Assembly (NCBI GenBank): GCA_035236585.1
Contig: CP141128.1
Coordinates: 27,681,618-27,745,617, forward strand
Reading direction: 5' to 3'
DNA from: Warburgia ugandensis
Lineage: Eukaryota > Streptophyta > Magnoliopsida > Canellales > Canellaceae
Length of the DNA: 64,000 nucleotides
Shown piece by piece: positions 11,893 to 24,187 of this stretch. A model generated the notes under the pieces. The model did no database searches. It was not told the origin of the DNA and was given only the letters and a program-made list of their open reading frames with translations. The position numbers and the translations under genes are program-made. Numbering within the stretch: the first letter of the stretch is position 1; each line of letters starts with the position of its first letter.

Positions 11893-14800
11893 TCAAAAGA
11901 TCTCAGGGTACTTTTCTCGCATTTCTGACTCCAATTCCCAAGTCTTTTCTTCCATGTGCGCATTTCTCCACAAAACTTTGACTAAGGGTATGTCCTTGTT
12001 CCGCAGCTTCTTATTCTTACGATCCCAAATCTCAACTGGTCTTGTCTCTAGCTTGAGATGCTCAGTCAACTCTATGGGTACCTGGTCGATGACATGAGCA
12101 GGGTCAGGCACGTACCTCCTTAGCATAGATACATGGAATACGTTATGCACTTCGGATAGCTGAGGGGTAGTGCGATCCTGTAGGCCACTTTTCCCACTTT
12201 CTCCAGGATTTCAAAAGGTCCTATATAACGCGGACTAAGCTTGCCTTTGATACCGAACCTCATAACTCCTTTAGTGGGAGATATCTTCAGGAAAACGTGC
12301 TCTCCTATGTCGAATTCCAATGGTCTCCTCCTTCGATCAGCATAGCTCTTTTGACGGCTTTGAGCTGTGAGGAGGCGGCTTCTTATGAGTTTGACCTTCT
12401 CGGCACATTGTTCTACCAGCTCAGACTGGAGCACCCTGGATTCTCCAACTTCACTCCAACTGGTGGGTGATCGACAGGGTCTCCCATAGAACGCCTCGTA
12501 TGGAGCCATGCCAATGCTTGACTGAAAGCTATTGTTGTACGCAAACTCGACTAGCGGTAGGTTTTCATCCTAGCTCTGCTTCCAATCAAGGGCACAAGTC
12601 CACAACATATCTTCGACTATCTGGATTGTGCGGTCTGACTGTCCATCGGTTTGTGGATGGAAGGCTGTGCTATAGTTCAAGGAAGATCCTAAGGATTTTT
12701 GGACAGACTTCCAGAGTTGCGAAGTGAAGCGGCTATCCCTATTTGAAGTGATACTAAGGGGTATACCATGTAGACTTACTATCTCTTTGATGTATAGCTG
12801 AGATAGGCTGTCAGTGGATTGGGTATGACGTATAGGAAGGAAATGGGCTGTCTTAGTTAATCTATGAACAATCACCTAGATCATGTCATGACCCTTAGAG
12901 GTCTTGGGTAGCCCTACGATGAAGTCCATTGTGATATGGTCCCATTTCCATCTGGGTAACTCAAGGGGTTGTAACAATCCCGCAGGTCTTTGATGTTCAG
13001 CCTTTACTTGTTGACATGTTAAACACTTTGGCACAAATTCCCCTATGTCTCTTTTCATACCATCCCACCAATATTGTTTCTTTAAGTCTTGATACATCTT
13101 AGTCCCTCCTGGGTGTATTGTATACTTGGACCGATGAGCCTCTTTTAAGATTTCTTGTCTTAACTCTTCATTAGCCGGTACCACTAATCTTCCTTGCATG
13201 TAAACGCTACCATCTTCCTTTTTTGTAAATCCTGGTTTTCCTATGGAAGCTTGTATATCTGGGTCTCCTTTCTGTTCTTGCTTAACTTTTTCATTAACAG
13301 CCGACTTTATTGTTAGCCCTGCCATGATGATCTTGTGCTTACTTATGTCTGGTTTCCATGTGATTACTTCTTGTAGTAGCTTCCATCTCTTAGTTAATAA
13401 ACTTGCACACATCCCTTGGGTTTTTCTGCTTAATGCATCAGCTACCACATTAGCTTTTCTAGGGTGATAATGAATGGAGAAGTCATAGTCCTTTAAGTAT
13501 TCCATCCATCTTCTTTGTCGCATGTTTAAGTCTTGTTGGGAAAAGATATATTTAAGACTCTTATGATCTGTAAACACTTCAAACTTTTCTCCATATAAAT
13601 AATGTCTCCATATTCGCAAGGCAAAGACTATGGCTGCTAATTCCAAGTCATGGGTTGGGTAATTGACTTCATGCTTCTTGAGTTGTCGAGAAGCATAAGC
13701 GATTACCTTCCCATGTTGCATAAGTACGCAGCCTAACCCTTGTTGCGAGGCATCGCTGTATATCTCAAATCCGCCACTTCCTGAAGGTAAGGTAAGGACA
13801 GGTGCGGTAGTCAACCTTCTTTTTAGTTCTTGGAAGCTTTCCTCACATTTATCAGTCCATCCAAATCTTGTGTCTTTCCTGGTCAGTTTAGTTAGAGGTA
13901 AAGCCATTTGTGAAAAACCTTCGATGAATCTCCTGTAATATCTGGCAAGTCCTAAGAAGCTTCTTATTTCTGTGACTGTCTTAGGTCTTTCCCAGTTTTG
14001 TATTGATTCAACCTTAGTAGGGTCAACTGCTATGCCATCTTGAGAAATAATGTGTCCTAAGAAATTAACCTTTTCCAGCCAAACTCACACTTATTGAATT
14101 TTGCATATAGCTCGTGTGCTCGTAGGGTGCTTAATGTTATCCTTAGATGTTCCATATGGTCTTTAGGAGTTTCAAAATATATTAAGATATCATCCACAAA
14201 CACTATGATGAATTTATCTAAGTACTCCTTGAACACCCTATTCATGAGGTTCATAAATGCGGCTGGAGCATTAGTCAAACCAAAGGACATCACTCTGAAT
14301 TCATAATGGCCGTATCGAGTCCTGAAGGCTGTCTTGGGGATATCTTCTTCTCTAACTCGAAGTTGATGGTACCCTGATCATAGATCAATCTTAGAGAAGA
14401 CTCTAGCTGACTGAAGTTGATAAAAAAGATCATCAATTCGGGGAAGAGGGTACTTATTTTTAATGGTGACCCTATTCAACATCCGATAGTCTACGCACAA
14501 TCTCATGGAGCCATCCTTTTTCTTAACAGAAAGGACTGGAGCTCCCCACGGAGACACGCTAGGTCGTATGAACCCTTTGTCAAGTAGTTCCTGTAACTGG
14601 GTCTTCAGTTCTCTTAGTTCTGCAGGAGCCATTCGGTAAGGAGCTTTGGAAATGGGGGAAGTATCGGGTATAAGGTCAATGATGAACTCAATTTCCCTTG
14701 GTGGAGGTAAACCTAGTAAGTCCTCAGGGAACACGTCAGGAAATTCTCGGACAACCTCGACATCCTCTAGCTTTGGTTGGGGACTCTTGACAAATTCAAT

Positions 14801-16294
14801 CTTGGCTAAGAAGAAGGGGCATCCTTCAGCAATGTGTTTAACTGCTTTCATGGCAGAAATAACACACGCTCCAGAATAATCCTTTCTTCCTTGGAGGGTG
14901 AAAGTGTCTCTATTAGGTAGGGTAAAAGTGACACGCTTCTGACGACAATCAACAAAGGCTTGATGAAAGGCTAGCCAGTCCATACCTAGGATGATGTCGA
15001 AGTCATTCATATCTAAGTGGATAAGCTTGGCATGTAACAAATGGTCCTTAATCAAAATGGGGACATCCTGGAGATAAGAATAAGTGGGGAGTGCTTGGCC
15101 TATAGGAGTCATGACTTCTAGAGTGAAGTCTAGGTCCTGTGGTATAATGTCCAAGGATGATGCAAATTCCTGGGATATGAAAGAATGAGTGGAGCCTGTA
15201 TCAAATAGAACTTTTACAGGTGTATCAGAGATAGAAAGAATACCTTTAAGGACTGCATTTGATGCTTGGGCTTGACTGGAAGTCAGGGCAAAGACACATC
15301 CTTGACTTTTTGGAACTTGATCTTCTTTACGCTCTTGTACTCTCCTTTTTGGACAGTTACTAGAAAAATGTCCTAATTCTCCACAACTATAGCAAGTGAT
15401 GTTGAAAGTGGGATATGGTTTGCCTGGATGATTTCTGTTACACCTAGGGCATGCCTTCCAGTCTGGTCTTCTTCCTTTGTTTTCAAACGGCTTCTTGAAA
15501 GGTGGCCTAGGTCCAGATGACTGAAAGGGTCTCTTTCTTTTGTTCTTCATGGTGTTGATGTTCTTAGTTTCTCTTATTGCCTGGTTCCTTTGATAATGTT
15601 TTTCATATAGGGAGGCCATCTCTTCGGCTTTGGCTACTGTGGAAGGTTGGAAACCTAGAACTCTGTTCTTGAGTCCTGGGTTGAGTCCATCTACAAATCT
15701 TTCGGCCGCATCTTCCTCATCAGCACAAGCACGGGCTGTAAATCTTCGGAGGCTGATGAATCTACTTTCATACTGTTGGACGGTCATATTTCCTTGTTCT
15801 AAGTCCATAAATTCCTTTACCTTCTGTTTCCTTATATGTTTAGGATAATATTTGTCATTAAAGACCTTTTTAAACTCTTCCCATCCTATTGTTTCTTGCT
15901 GATCAAAATAAGTTCTTGCTGCTGTTTCCCACCAAAAGGTAGCCTCTCCTCTAAACACAAATGTGGCCATGAGTACTTTTCTTTCTTCAGCTATGTTCAT
16001 GGCCTTAAATATCTTTTCAATATCAATTAACCATTTTTCAACTGTAGATGCTTCATCTTCTCCTATGAATGAGGGAGCTAGTTTCTGAAACCTTTCTAAC
16101 TGAACCTCAGTCCTATCTATTGTTTTATCAGGGGAAGGATCTCGGGGGGTAGGATTTTGGCTTTGACTATTCATGTATTGTCCCATGTTTTGTAAGAATT
16201 GTTGGAATAACTCAGCCATCCCTTTGCCCGACCTAGTGGAGTCCACTGGTGGGGCTTCAGGTCTTGGAGCATTGCTTCCCTTCTTCCTAGGCAT
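11893..16294 (-). pseudogene. gag-pol region of the Tekay-type element
   Basis: On the minus strand in order. Gag starts at a Met at 16294, with a retrotransposon-gag core at about residues 85-200 and a CCHC zinc knuckle [14 protein letters not shown] at 301-314. Aspartic protease follows with DTG at 365-367 (about 15.2 kb). Reverse transcriptase covers about 14.0-14.65 kb, with an FVDDIL catalytic box near 14.2 kb. RNase H lies at about 13.5-13.9 kb ([14 protein letters not shown]). Integrase lies at about 12.3-13.3 kb, with an HHCC zinc site ending CLTCQ and a catalytic segment with [10 protein letters not shown] chromodomain at about 11.9-12.1 kb ends LVKVLWRNAHMEEKTWE...MREKYPEIF. This order and the chromodomain type place it in the Tekay/Del lineage. 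About five breaks; not active as it stands. Confidence 0.95.
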
Positions 16295-16420
16295 CTGTAA
16301 TCACAAGGCAATTCACCAAATCTCATATTTGTGTTATCCTATTACCCCTTACTCTTTCATGGATGAAACTTGATTATAAGTTATTCTCCTCATAACTGGG
16401 CTGTGAGTAACGTTAAACCG

Positions 16421-16433
16421 TGCTCTAATACCA
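16421..16433 (-). other. primer binding site (tRNA-iMet type)
   Basis: On the element's strand TGGTATTAGAGCA lies two bases after the 5' LTR end. It matches TGGTATCAGAGC, the complement of the plant initiator-Met tRNA 3' end, with one difference. Confidence 0.85.
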
Positions 16434-18613
16434 ACTGTCACGACCCGGGTTTTTATATGATGCAATTTTGATAAAGAGGCGAGATCTATTGTTTTATAAG
16501 TATGAGATGCATGAAAATCTTTTACTTTGGGAAAACAATCTTTCATAAATACCCCGAGTGGAAAAACATATTCTCAAATTATTTAGCCATGGCAAAGTTT
16601 TTGAATCAATATTATTCCCGAGAAAGTGTTAGTCACAGCCCCAGCTATTAGAGAGTAACTACAATCAAGTAACATTGAAAGATAAGATAGGGGTTTACTT
16701 ACTTGTACTTAGCCTGTGTCTCCTAGTACAAACGTTCCTTGCCCTTAAGTATTTACTTTGTATCTAAACAATTTTGAGGATTGGGTGAGTATATACTATA
16801 CTCAGTAGGAGCCTATCACTACTAGTTTTATAAATGCATGAGATGTTTTAAAATCATATGCTCATTCAAAACATGTGTATGTTTGAATACTCGAGTTCAA
16901 TATCAGTATAAGAATCCATTATCAAACCGAAATACTAATGACTTAAAAGATCACATAATCCAAAATTGAAAGTATCATATATATATATGATAACATCATG
17001 ATATGCAATAGATGCTTCATGGAGTCCAACTCATGGATCTCTAGTATGGTATGGTCGACCAACCTCATATCATGCCATATGCAATGCACATAAATCATCA
17101 AACCATAGGGTCCACTATGCCCACGACCTCCTCTCCGTGTGGTCCCTGGGTACCTGAGGACACTCGGTCATAGCCTCCACGGGGCCTATGACACGTCGAC
17201 CCAGTGCCGTGACACTAGTGGTAGCCCCCTGTACCACATGTAGTCGACGTAGGGACTTGCCTCTTTTTGGGCGTGGTACCCATCCACCTATTAGTGGTAG
17301 AGGCCGGGTGGCCAACCTAGACCCCTCGACATAGCTCCCACAGGCTTACTTGCCCAAATCACATAAGATTAAATGAGCCAAAACCTCTTGTTAAAACTTG
17401 TCCTCTTTGGGTCCCTCACAATTGCCTGGCCCTCGGCACTCCAGCATCTTTTGGCAACCCTCAAGGACATGCAATCTTTGCAGGTACTTAAATCATGCAA
17501 TGTATGCACTTGTTTGCAACACATATATGGGCATAATGTATATGCAATCATTTCAAAACATGGCTATGTACAAAGCATTTATCATGCATGCTGAATTAAG
17601 TCATGCAAATCAAGTCTTATATTTAAAACATATGTTCTCAAAACAATAATAGTTCTTTTAAAAGAATCTAATAGTGATAGAGCACCTACCTGGCTAGGTT
17701 GCGCTAACCCTTTTGTCCTCGGACGCTCCTAATCATGGTTTGGGGAATCAAGATTAGTTTGGCCTATCTTTTATGGGTTTTAGAGTAATTGGTCTTATTA
17801 CTTAGGCATTAGGGGTCCATCCCTATGCCTATGGGTGTCATAAGGTCCTAATTGGGCCTTGGTATCCTTAGTTTTCTAACGTTCTAGTGGCCACGCGCCA
17901 CCATCTTATTCTAAGGGTCATGCCCACCTTTGATTGGGCCTTGATCAGGGATTTTATAGTTTGGATGTGTCCGCGTTGTTGACACGGACACAATGCCTTT
18001 TGCGGCTCCTCAATCGGAGCTTTAGATCTCAAGTTATAAGCATTTTAGTGTCGTACGTACATAGGAGTCTTAAAATAAAAAGACGGACTGCTAGGGCGCT
18101 GTGCGTCTGCGACGTGCACCCCAGGTTCCTTAAGGAACCAAAAGACGACACGCTGCTAGCACGCTGCGTGTCTGCGGCGTGCGCCTCAGCGGGCACGTCT
18201 ATAGACGCGCCAAATTTTCCGCCTTTTCTCTCTTTTGTGGGCGCGTCCCTAGACGCGCTCGTTTGGTTTTTCAAACGGAGGTCGATGCAGGTCGACGTGG
18301 GACGTTCCTATTGGATCGTCCCACTCGTTAAGGACCCGGGTCGTCCTCAGGTCACCTTGGTTCGACCCTGTCAAACCAGTGCGGCCCTGGGGACATCCCA
18401 GGGTCCTTGGTGGCTCCCTAGAGGCCTATTCTCCATGGATTTTCATGCAAAAACCTAGGGAAACTGAGCCTAGGACTATGGGTGAGATGGGTTTGGGGAG
18501 TTTTTGGGCGTACCTGCTTCGTGGCTGGTTTTCTCTCCACGTTTTCTCCTCTAGGTTACTGCTCCACGATGGGTTTTCTCCAACATTTTGGGCTGCCATT
18601 AGAGGCATCCAAG

Positions 18614-18631
18614 AGCTCTATTTATAGAGCT
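18614..18631 (-). promoter_or_regulatory. TATA box inside an 18 bp inverted repeat (5' LTR promoter)
   Basis: Same sequence as 11404-11421. Being in the 5' LTR, it is the likely start signal for the element's minus-strand transcript, with initiation expected some 25-35 bp to its left. The symmetry would let TBP bind in either direction. Confidence 0.75.
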
Positions 18632-18634
18632 AAG

Positions 18635-18736
18635 AGAGGGTTCTGGAGGGGGCTCTCACCGCCTTTGAATGGCGGTGGAGAAACCTCCAGAATGGCAGTG
18701 ATTTCTCCTCCAATCACTGCCGTTCTAGAACCCTCT
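18635..18736. repeat. branched inverted-repeat region in U3 (5' LTR)
   Basis: The outer arms are 18635-18647 and 18724-18736 (one mismatch in 13). The inner hairpins are 18655-18663 with 18671-18680, and 18691-18703 with 18712-18724. On the element's strand the structure lies immediately upstream of the TATA box. It could form a three-way junction or cruciform, or be a cluster of regulator sites. This is inferred from the inverted repeats alone. Confidence 0.75.
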
Positions 18737-19052
18737 AGAGGTTGGAGATGAAGGGGTGCCCATATCAAAACGGGCCCCTGTGTTTTTCAGGTTAAATCGT
18801 TTTTGTAAAATTTACAGTTTTGCCCCTGAACTTCAAAGGGCCATATCTTGCTCATTTTAACTCCGTTTTGGGTGATTTTGGTGTCGTTGGATTCCTTTTT
18901 CTGAGATGCATCTAATGGAACCATTTTTAGGACCAAATTTATGGGTTCAGTCAAGGTGAGTAGTGAAATGACTAAAATGCCCTTTTCTTTAAAAACTGAG
19001 CTTTTCATTGCTAAACTTGGAATTCTAATATTACAAAATTGGAGTCATTACA

Positions 19053-19057
19053 ATTAA
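19053..19057. repeat. target site duplication (right copy), ATTAA
   Basis: Identical to 9265-9269 and directly abutting the LTR end at 19052. Five bp is the usual target duplication of Ty3/gypsy elements. Confidence 0.9.
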
Positions 19058-21480
19058 ACTTAAATCTAAACTAGTTATGGAGTATGTGGAAAACTCACTA
19101 CATTTCAACATCTCATGGTAATCAATGTACATTCTCCACCCAATGATTTGTGGTGAGGAAAGCAAGATAGCATGGTGAATTACCATGCATGAAAACATCC
19201 TTAGAATAACTCGATCTGAATTATCCCAAGAGTTGTCAAAATGGGTATACATGACACCAACATCGAATGGTTAATAATTTTCCTCCTCTTTGGTATCTTC
19301 CTAAATGATAAGGCTAAGCTTACTCCGCATCTCCCTAAAGGAATGTTCATTTTGGTCTGGATATAGAGAAATAGTAGGGCATGTACCCTCCATATCATCT
19401 TCTGTACACCTTGGAGCTTGTTGATGTTTGGCCATAATATCAATTAGTTCACCTTCCTATTCTTTATTATAATCTAAAGCATTGGTAATAGGCAAGGGAT
19501 CAAATGAATTGAAACTACCATAGTGTGTATCTAGGACGTGTTAGGATCAATCAGCTGAATTTTCAATAATTAGCTCAAATGGAGTCTCAAGAAATGAAGG
19601 GGTCCTACTTGGGTTTTCCTTATAGAAGTATACATTAATGGTGTAGTATTGAGTAAACCATTCACTTTTTCAATGGAACTATCTATGTCAAAATCAAAAC
19701 CAAAATGAGAGGTTTAGTGCTGGAAGATAGTAGGGATGGTAGACTATCCATCATATTAACTTCAAAAGGACCTTTAAAGTGTAGTTGTCTAGTATTTAAA
19801 ACATTCTGCTTAATGTCATGTTCCCAAGGGACAACTTGATTGTACCATTCCCACAATTGATAATGACAATTGATGTGGCCAAGAACGACTGACCCAAAAT
19901 GGCTGGAATTTGACTACCTAGGTTTGCTAGGTTGTGTATCTAAGACTAGAAAGTATACTAGAAATAAAAACTTATTAACCTACACTAAAACATCTTCTAC
20001 CATACCACAAGGAACTTTAACAAACCTATCTACCAATTATAGTTTGATGTTAGTCTTTTTCATCACGCATAAACCTAATTGCTTATATATAGAATAAAGC
20101 AATAGGTTAACACTTGACCCCAAATCAAGTAATTCCCTATCAATTGTGTGTCTCCCAATCACACATGATATAGTGTGACACCCTAGATCTCTATACTTCA
20201 ATGGAGTTTTGGGTTGTATAATTGAACTTACTTTCTTAGAGAGAAAGGCTTTCTTTTGGACCTAAAGTTTTCTCTTATGGGTGTAAAGGTTCTTTAGAAA
20301 TATGGTATAAGGTATATCCTTGATTACATCGAGTAATGGAATATTTATGTTAACCTATTTAAAAATGTCCATTAGCTTATAAAAATTAGTACCCTTCTTA
20401 GCCATATTAAGACACTAAGAATATGGAGCCTTTGGAATGTAATTTTCTTCAACATTAGTAGAAGTAGTAGGTGGTTGACACTTCTCTTTTCCCTTTCAAT
20501 CCATTATAGGGCTCTCTTTTTCCACAACTTACTAAGTTTCCTAAGTTAGATTGACATGATTATCTATTATTTTAGCACTCCTAACAATATTTGGGTTTGT
20601 TCTTGACATGTCTTCTCATTAGAAGTTGTGAAAATTTCATATTGGCCCTTAAGGTTGGGCATAGCCTAACTAGGAAATTTTTTCTTTTCCCTCTTAGTGA
20701 GTGTAGTAGATATTTGACCCATTTAGTATTTCAACATTGTAATGGACTTTAAGTTGGACTACAAAGTATTATTTGCATCATTTTGGAATTTCATGGAACT
20801 TTGCATGAATAAATTTAGTGTCTCCTCCAGTGATTGTTTCCTAGGTTGTTGCAAAAATTGTTGATGAGCTATTGCTACTGTGGCATTGTGGCTCTAGGAA
20901 GAGGTTGATGAGGGGGATTCCTAGATGGGTCCCCTTGGTGATTATTCTTTGACCATGAAAAATTTAGAATCCTAGCCTATCCAGGATTATAGGTCTTAGA
21001 ATAAGGATTATTACTAGAGTGCAATATGCATTCAAGCATTTGTTTGTTCTGTAAAGCATTGAGGGAAACTAAAGCTTGATGGATATGATGAAGTAGAATG
21101 GGTGGGACTAAAACAAATTGAACAAACCTCAGATTGATGTTGCATGGAAGATTTGTTAGTCATCATGAAAGCATCTAACTGATGGTAAGATTATTTATTT
21201 TGTCCACTTTGTGAGCCAACATGTCTATCTTGCTATACAGATCAGGAGTGAACCCTATTTCATATATATTGCTTTTCTTTGGAGGTAGTAAATTTCTTTC
21301 CATTCTAGATGAGTAATCCAATTGCCTGAAATTTTATGATAGGCTCTCAATATTAATTTTTAATTTTTAATAGAAATAGGGAGAGAACCTCTTTGATTGC
21401 TAGGAACATTGGAAGGACTTATTGTTGAAATGCCCACACTAAGGCTTCAAGAAGTGGCAATAAGTCCAATATTTCTATGA
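19058..21480 (-). mobile_element. Athila/Tat-type gag-protease-RT relic
   Basis: On the minus strand, a gag C-terminal segment (about 20.4-21.4 kb) includes a 'NPYSKTYNPG'-like motif. It is followed by the linker before protease ('VNINIPLLDVIKDIP'-like, near 20.35 kb), the protease (about 19.85-20.2 kb, with DLGSSVNLLLYSIYKQLGL where the family has DLGASINLMPYSIFRKLGL) and an RT fragment with 'WRMYIDYHEMLK' (near 19.1 kb; family WRVCIDYRKLNA). This is the non-chromodomain Athila/Tat branch of Ty3/gypsy. It is badly broken and far older than the element inserted at 9270-19052. Its right border meets an LTR tail at about 21505. Confidence 0.8.
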
Positions 21481-21504
21481 AGGTCTGACCCCTTAGAACC
21501 AATG

Positions 21505-21601
21505 TATGATCACTATTTGTTTTTAAAAGAAAATTTTAATTAGAGGCCTCGTTTTTCAAAAAGAATTAAGAAAATGTCATTTAAAAACCCAGGTAATCAT
21601 A
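21505..21601 (+). repeat. terminal part of a Tekay-type LTR (array LTR 1)
   Basis: About 100 bp ending 'cccaggtaatcata', closely matching the ends of the LTRs at 44951-45047 and 55500-55594. It is directly followed by a primer binding site. The rest of this LTR is absent; the Athila/Tat relic abuts it. Confidence 0.75.
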
Positions 21602-21603
21602 GT

Positions 21604-21615
21604 TGGTATCAGAGC
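21604..21615 (+). other. primer binding site (tRNA-iMet type)
   Basis: TGGTATCAGAGC is a perfect 12-base match to the complement of the plant initiator-Met tRNA 3' end, two bases after the LTR end. Confidence 0.85.
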
Positions 21616-23229
21616 TTAGTTTAAACCACTTTCAACCAGTCCTACATGTCCAAAAATCATATATGGCCAATAAGTGAGAGTTGAATATCCACATATGAGT
21701 TATAGAGATGACTCATAGGCAGATCATTGCAGAAATTGAATCATAAGCTGTTTAAGGGAATATACATAGGATCTATTAACCTTGCCATTGAGAGCTCAAA
21801 AAAGGGCTTGAACATTTGGGAAACAAATTGAGTTGTGATAAAAACAAGGATGATATGAAGAGTTGGAATGAATGTATGCCAATTTGTAGGGTTTGTGGAA
21901 GGAGACTCAGTTGAATAATTAGTACATGTATACTAAGACAATTAGTAGAAAATTTAGAATTTTTGCTATTGGTGAAAATTGGGTATGATGCAATTGTGAA
22001 TTGCTGACCATAATTATATGGCATAAAATGTAAAAAGAATTCTATTGATAGTAAATAATTCTTTTTAGGAATGTGATGAGAAAGAAAACATCTATATCAG
22101 ATAAGAGTGATCTTAAAGGCTAATGGATTCTAACTAGTTAAGAGTTTGACTACTGATTTGACATCGTGAATTGTAAAAAGAACTCCAAAATGTTCAACTG
22201 AGGAGATTTTTAAAATTTAATGGATGATGTGTGTATAGAGTTTTAAGAAGCATAATAACTATTGGGCAACAATAGTCTAAGAATAATGAGAAGGAAAACA
22301 TGTTTCGGATGACTAGGAGGATAATGCTTTGCAAGATGATACTTTGATGAGATTGTGTGATCTACTTGAGCAAAATGACTAAGAAAAAGGATCTAAAGGA
22401 AGAGGACTATTGTCCCTAAGTAAAAGAACATAGTTTCTCCACCTAAAAAAGGCATCTAAGTTGGACTTAACTCCAGTGAAAAAGATGGTAATAGAGACGA
22501 TGTGATGCGTAACTCTAGGAAGCAAGGAATAAATGAATGAAGACAATCGAGGCCCCCAAGTGGGACACCAAAGGGCAAACAGTAGCAGTAAGAACTAAGG
22601 ATAATGATACACTTTTAAGGACCAATTCCTCACATTATAAAATAGTTCCTCAAAAGTTAGAAGGTGGATCATCTAAAACACTTGCATCTCTTTTGGAAGG
22701 AAGTAGTTTGATTCTAAATAAGTGTCAAATTGGAAATACTCAAAGTTATTACAAGTTTGGAATTGCATAAGGTGGGCCATGAGAAAGTGTGCATGATGAA
22801 CATATAGATGACATTACAAGAAGCTATTATTTGAGGGAGGAAGAGCCATTTCTAAGTGACATCCCTAGATGATCCACTAGTAATAGTTGTGGTGAGAAAT
22901 TTAGATCACCACATAGGAAGAACAGCTTCCAGGATATGTCAAAGATAGTAGTGTTGATTGTTATGGTTAGAAGGCTTATCTAGATGAGCTTCTATTGAGG
23001 TATAGCATATGGGAGGCTAATGTTCCTGATTGTATTCTCAATAAGAGAATGACTTGGCTCAGAGGAAATATATGTAGAGTCAAGATCTTGTATTGAGTAA
23101 ACGAGGTTTATCTTCATTTTACCCTTTAGGCCTATCAGGTTTAGCTATTGAGCCATCATGATTGAGTTCATTGGTGACACAGGGATGTGATTTCTACCTT
23201 GATGAAGTGAACTATGCTAGGTCAAATAC

Positions 23230-23275
<46 letters not shown>
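23230..23275. repeat. (TTA)n microsatellite
   Basis: About 15 uninterrupted TTA/TAT triplets in the internal region. Confidence 0.95.
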
Positions 23276-24187
23276 CGAGTTTGTCTATTATGGGCAGCAT
23301 TGTAGACAATCCTCTAGATCCACAGTGAAGTTTGTCATTGGATTTCCCTATTGACATACAAAACTTTACACAGCCTTAGACAACTATTATCACAACATTG
23401 TTTATCTAAATGGCTTAATGAGAAATATATATTACTTTGTAAAACTTCTGAGAAGAGTTTGTTTAGAAGTACAATTTCAACAAGTATATGAAAAGGCAGT
23501 TTAAAATGAATGAGTGCATATAAAATGCCATTTCATGAATCACAAGAGATCAAAAATGATGATGAGGAATAGTAGATAACCTGAGAACCATAACATGAAA
23601 TAAATTTGAGTGATTTCTTGTGATGTTGGAAAAGTCTTGGGAATGTGGTTAACTAAAGATTGATTTCTAATCTAAATGAGATTATTTTATATTGAACCTC
23701 ATTCAACCCTAAATTATGAACTTGTACTAATTATTGAAAGATTTGGAGTCTAGTCCATACATAGATCTGGGTTATAATTGGATGACCCCATTTATGAGTT
23801 GATTAGTCTTTGAGGTCTTTTTTGTATGCATGGAATTTTCAATCATAAATTGGAAGATATAACAAAAATAGAGAAATTATTGAGAAAGACATAGTAGGAA
23901 TTCACTGTACATGGTGAACTAAAAATGAAATGCATGAAATGGAGAGAATTTACAAAACCATGTTGGCATATCAACTAATTGAGGATGAGTATCAAAGTGT
24001 GCAATGGAAGTGGCTTTTTCAAAATACCATGAAAGAATAAATAAATTATTTATTTGATTGAGCTTCCCTTTTAAAAGCATTCATTTAAAGTGACACGTGG
24101 AAATGAAATATATGACGAGATGAGAAGGGCACATATATAATTAATTGAGAAATGATGTGAAATGAATTTTGAGGATGAAATTCCTTT

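Larger units (their letters stand above)
9270..19052 (-). mobile_element. near-complete Ty3/gypsy Tekay/Del-type chromovirus element
   Basis: Two LTRs (9270-11843 and 16436-19052) enclose gag, protease, RT, RNase H, integrase and a chromodomain on the minus strand. TG...CA ends are flanked by the identical 5 bp ATTAA at 9265-9269 and 19053-19057. A tRNA-iMet-type primer site sits next to the right (5') LTR, and a polypurine tract next to the left (3') LTR. A hand comparison of 11221-11843 with 18427-19052 gave about 15 substitutions in about 620 bases. At usual plant neutral rates (4e-9 to 1.3e-8 per site per year) this suggests roughly 1-3 million years. The coding region carries about five breaks, so it is a recent fossil. 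It inserted into an older Athila/Tat relic. Confidence 0.95.
16436..19052 (-). repeat. 5' LTR of the Tekay-type element
   Basis: The same sequence as 9270-11843, next to the primer binding site, so this is the promoter copy for a minus-strand element. It is slightly longer than its partner. The TATA box is at 18614-18631 and the branched inverted repeats at 18635-18736. Further relatives of this LTR are at 50200-53304 and at 62221 to the window end, both in plus orientation. Confidence 0.95.

Noticed and set aside
21604-21615. Possible tRNA gene fragment
   Set aside because: Only the 12-base complement of the tRNA-iMet 3' end is present, immediately after an LTR end, so it is a primer binding site. 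The same applies at 16421-16433 and 45050-45061.
22537-22770. 77-residue frame as a possible small gene
   Set aside because: It lies in decayed retroelement internal sequence. The homologous stretch at 53900-54130 does not keep it open.
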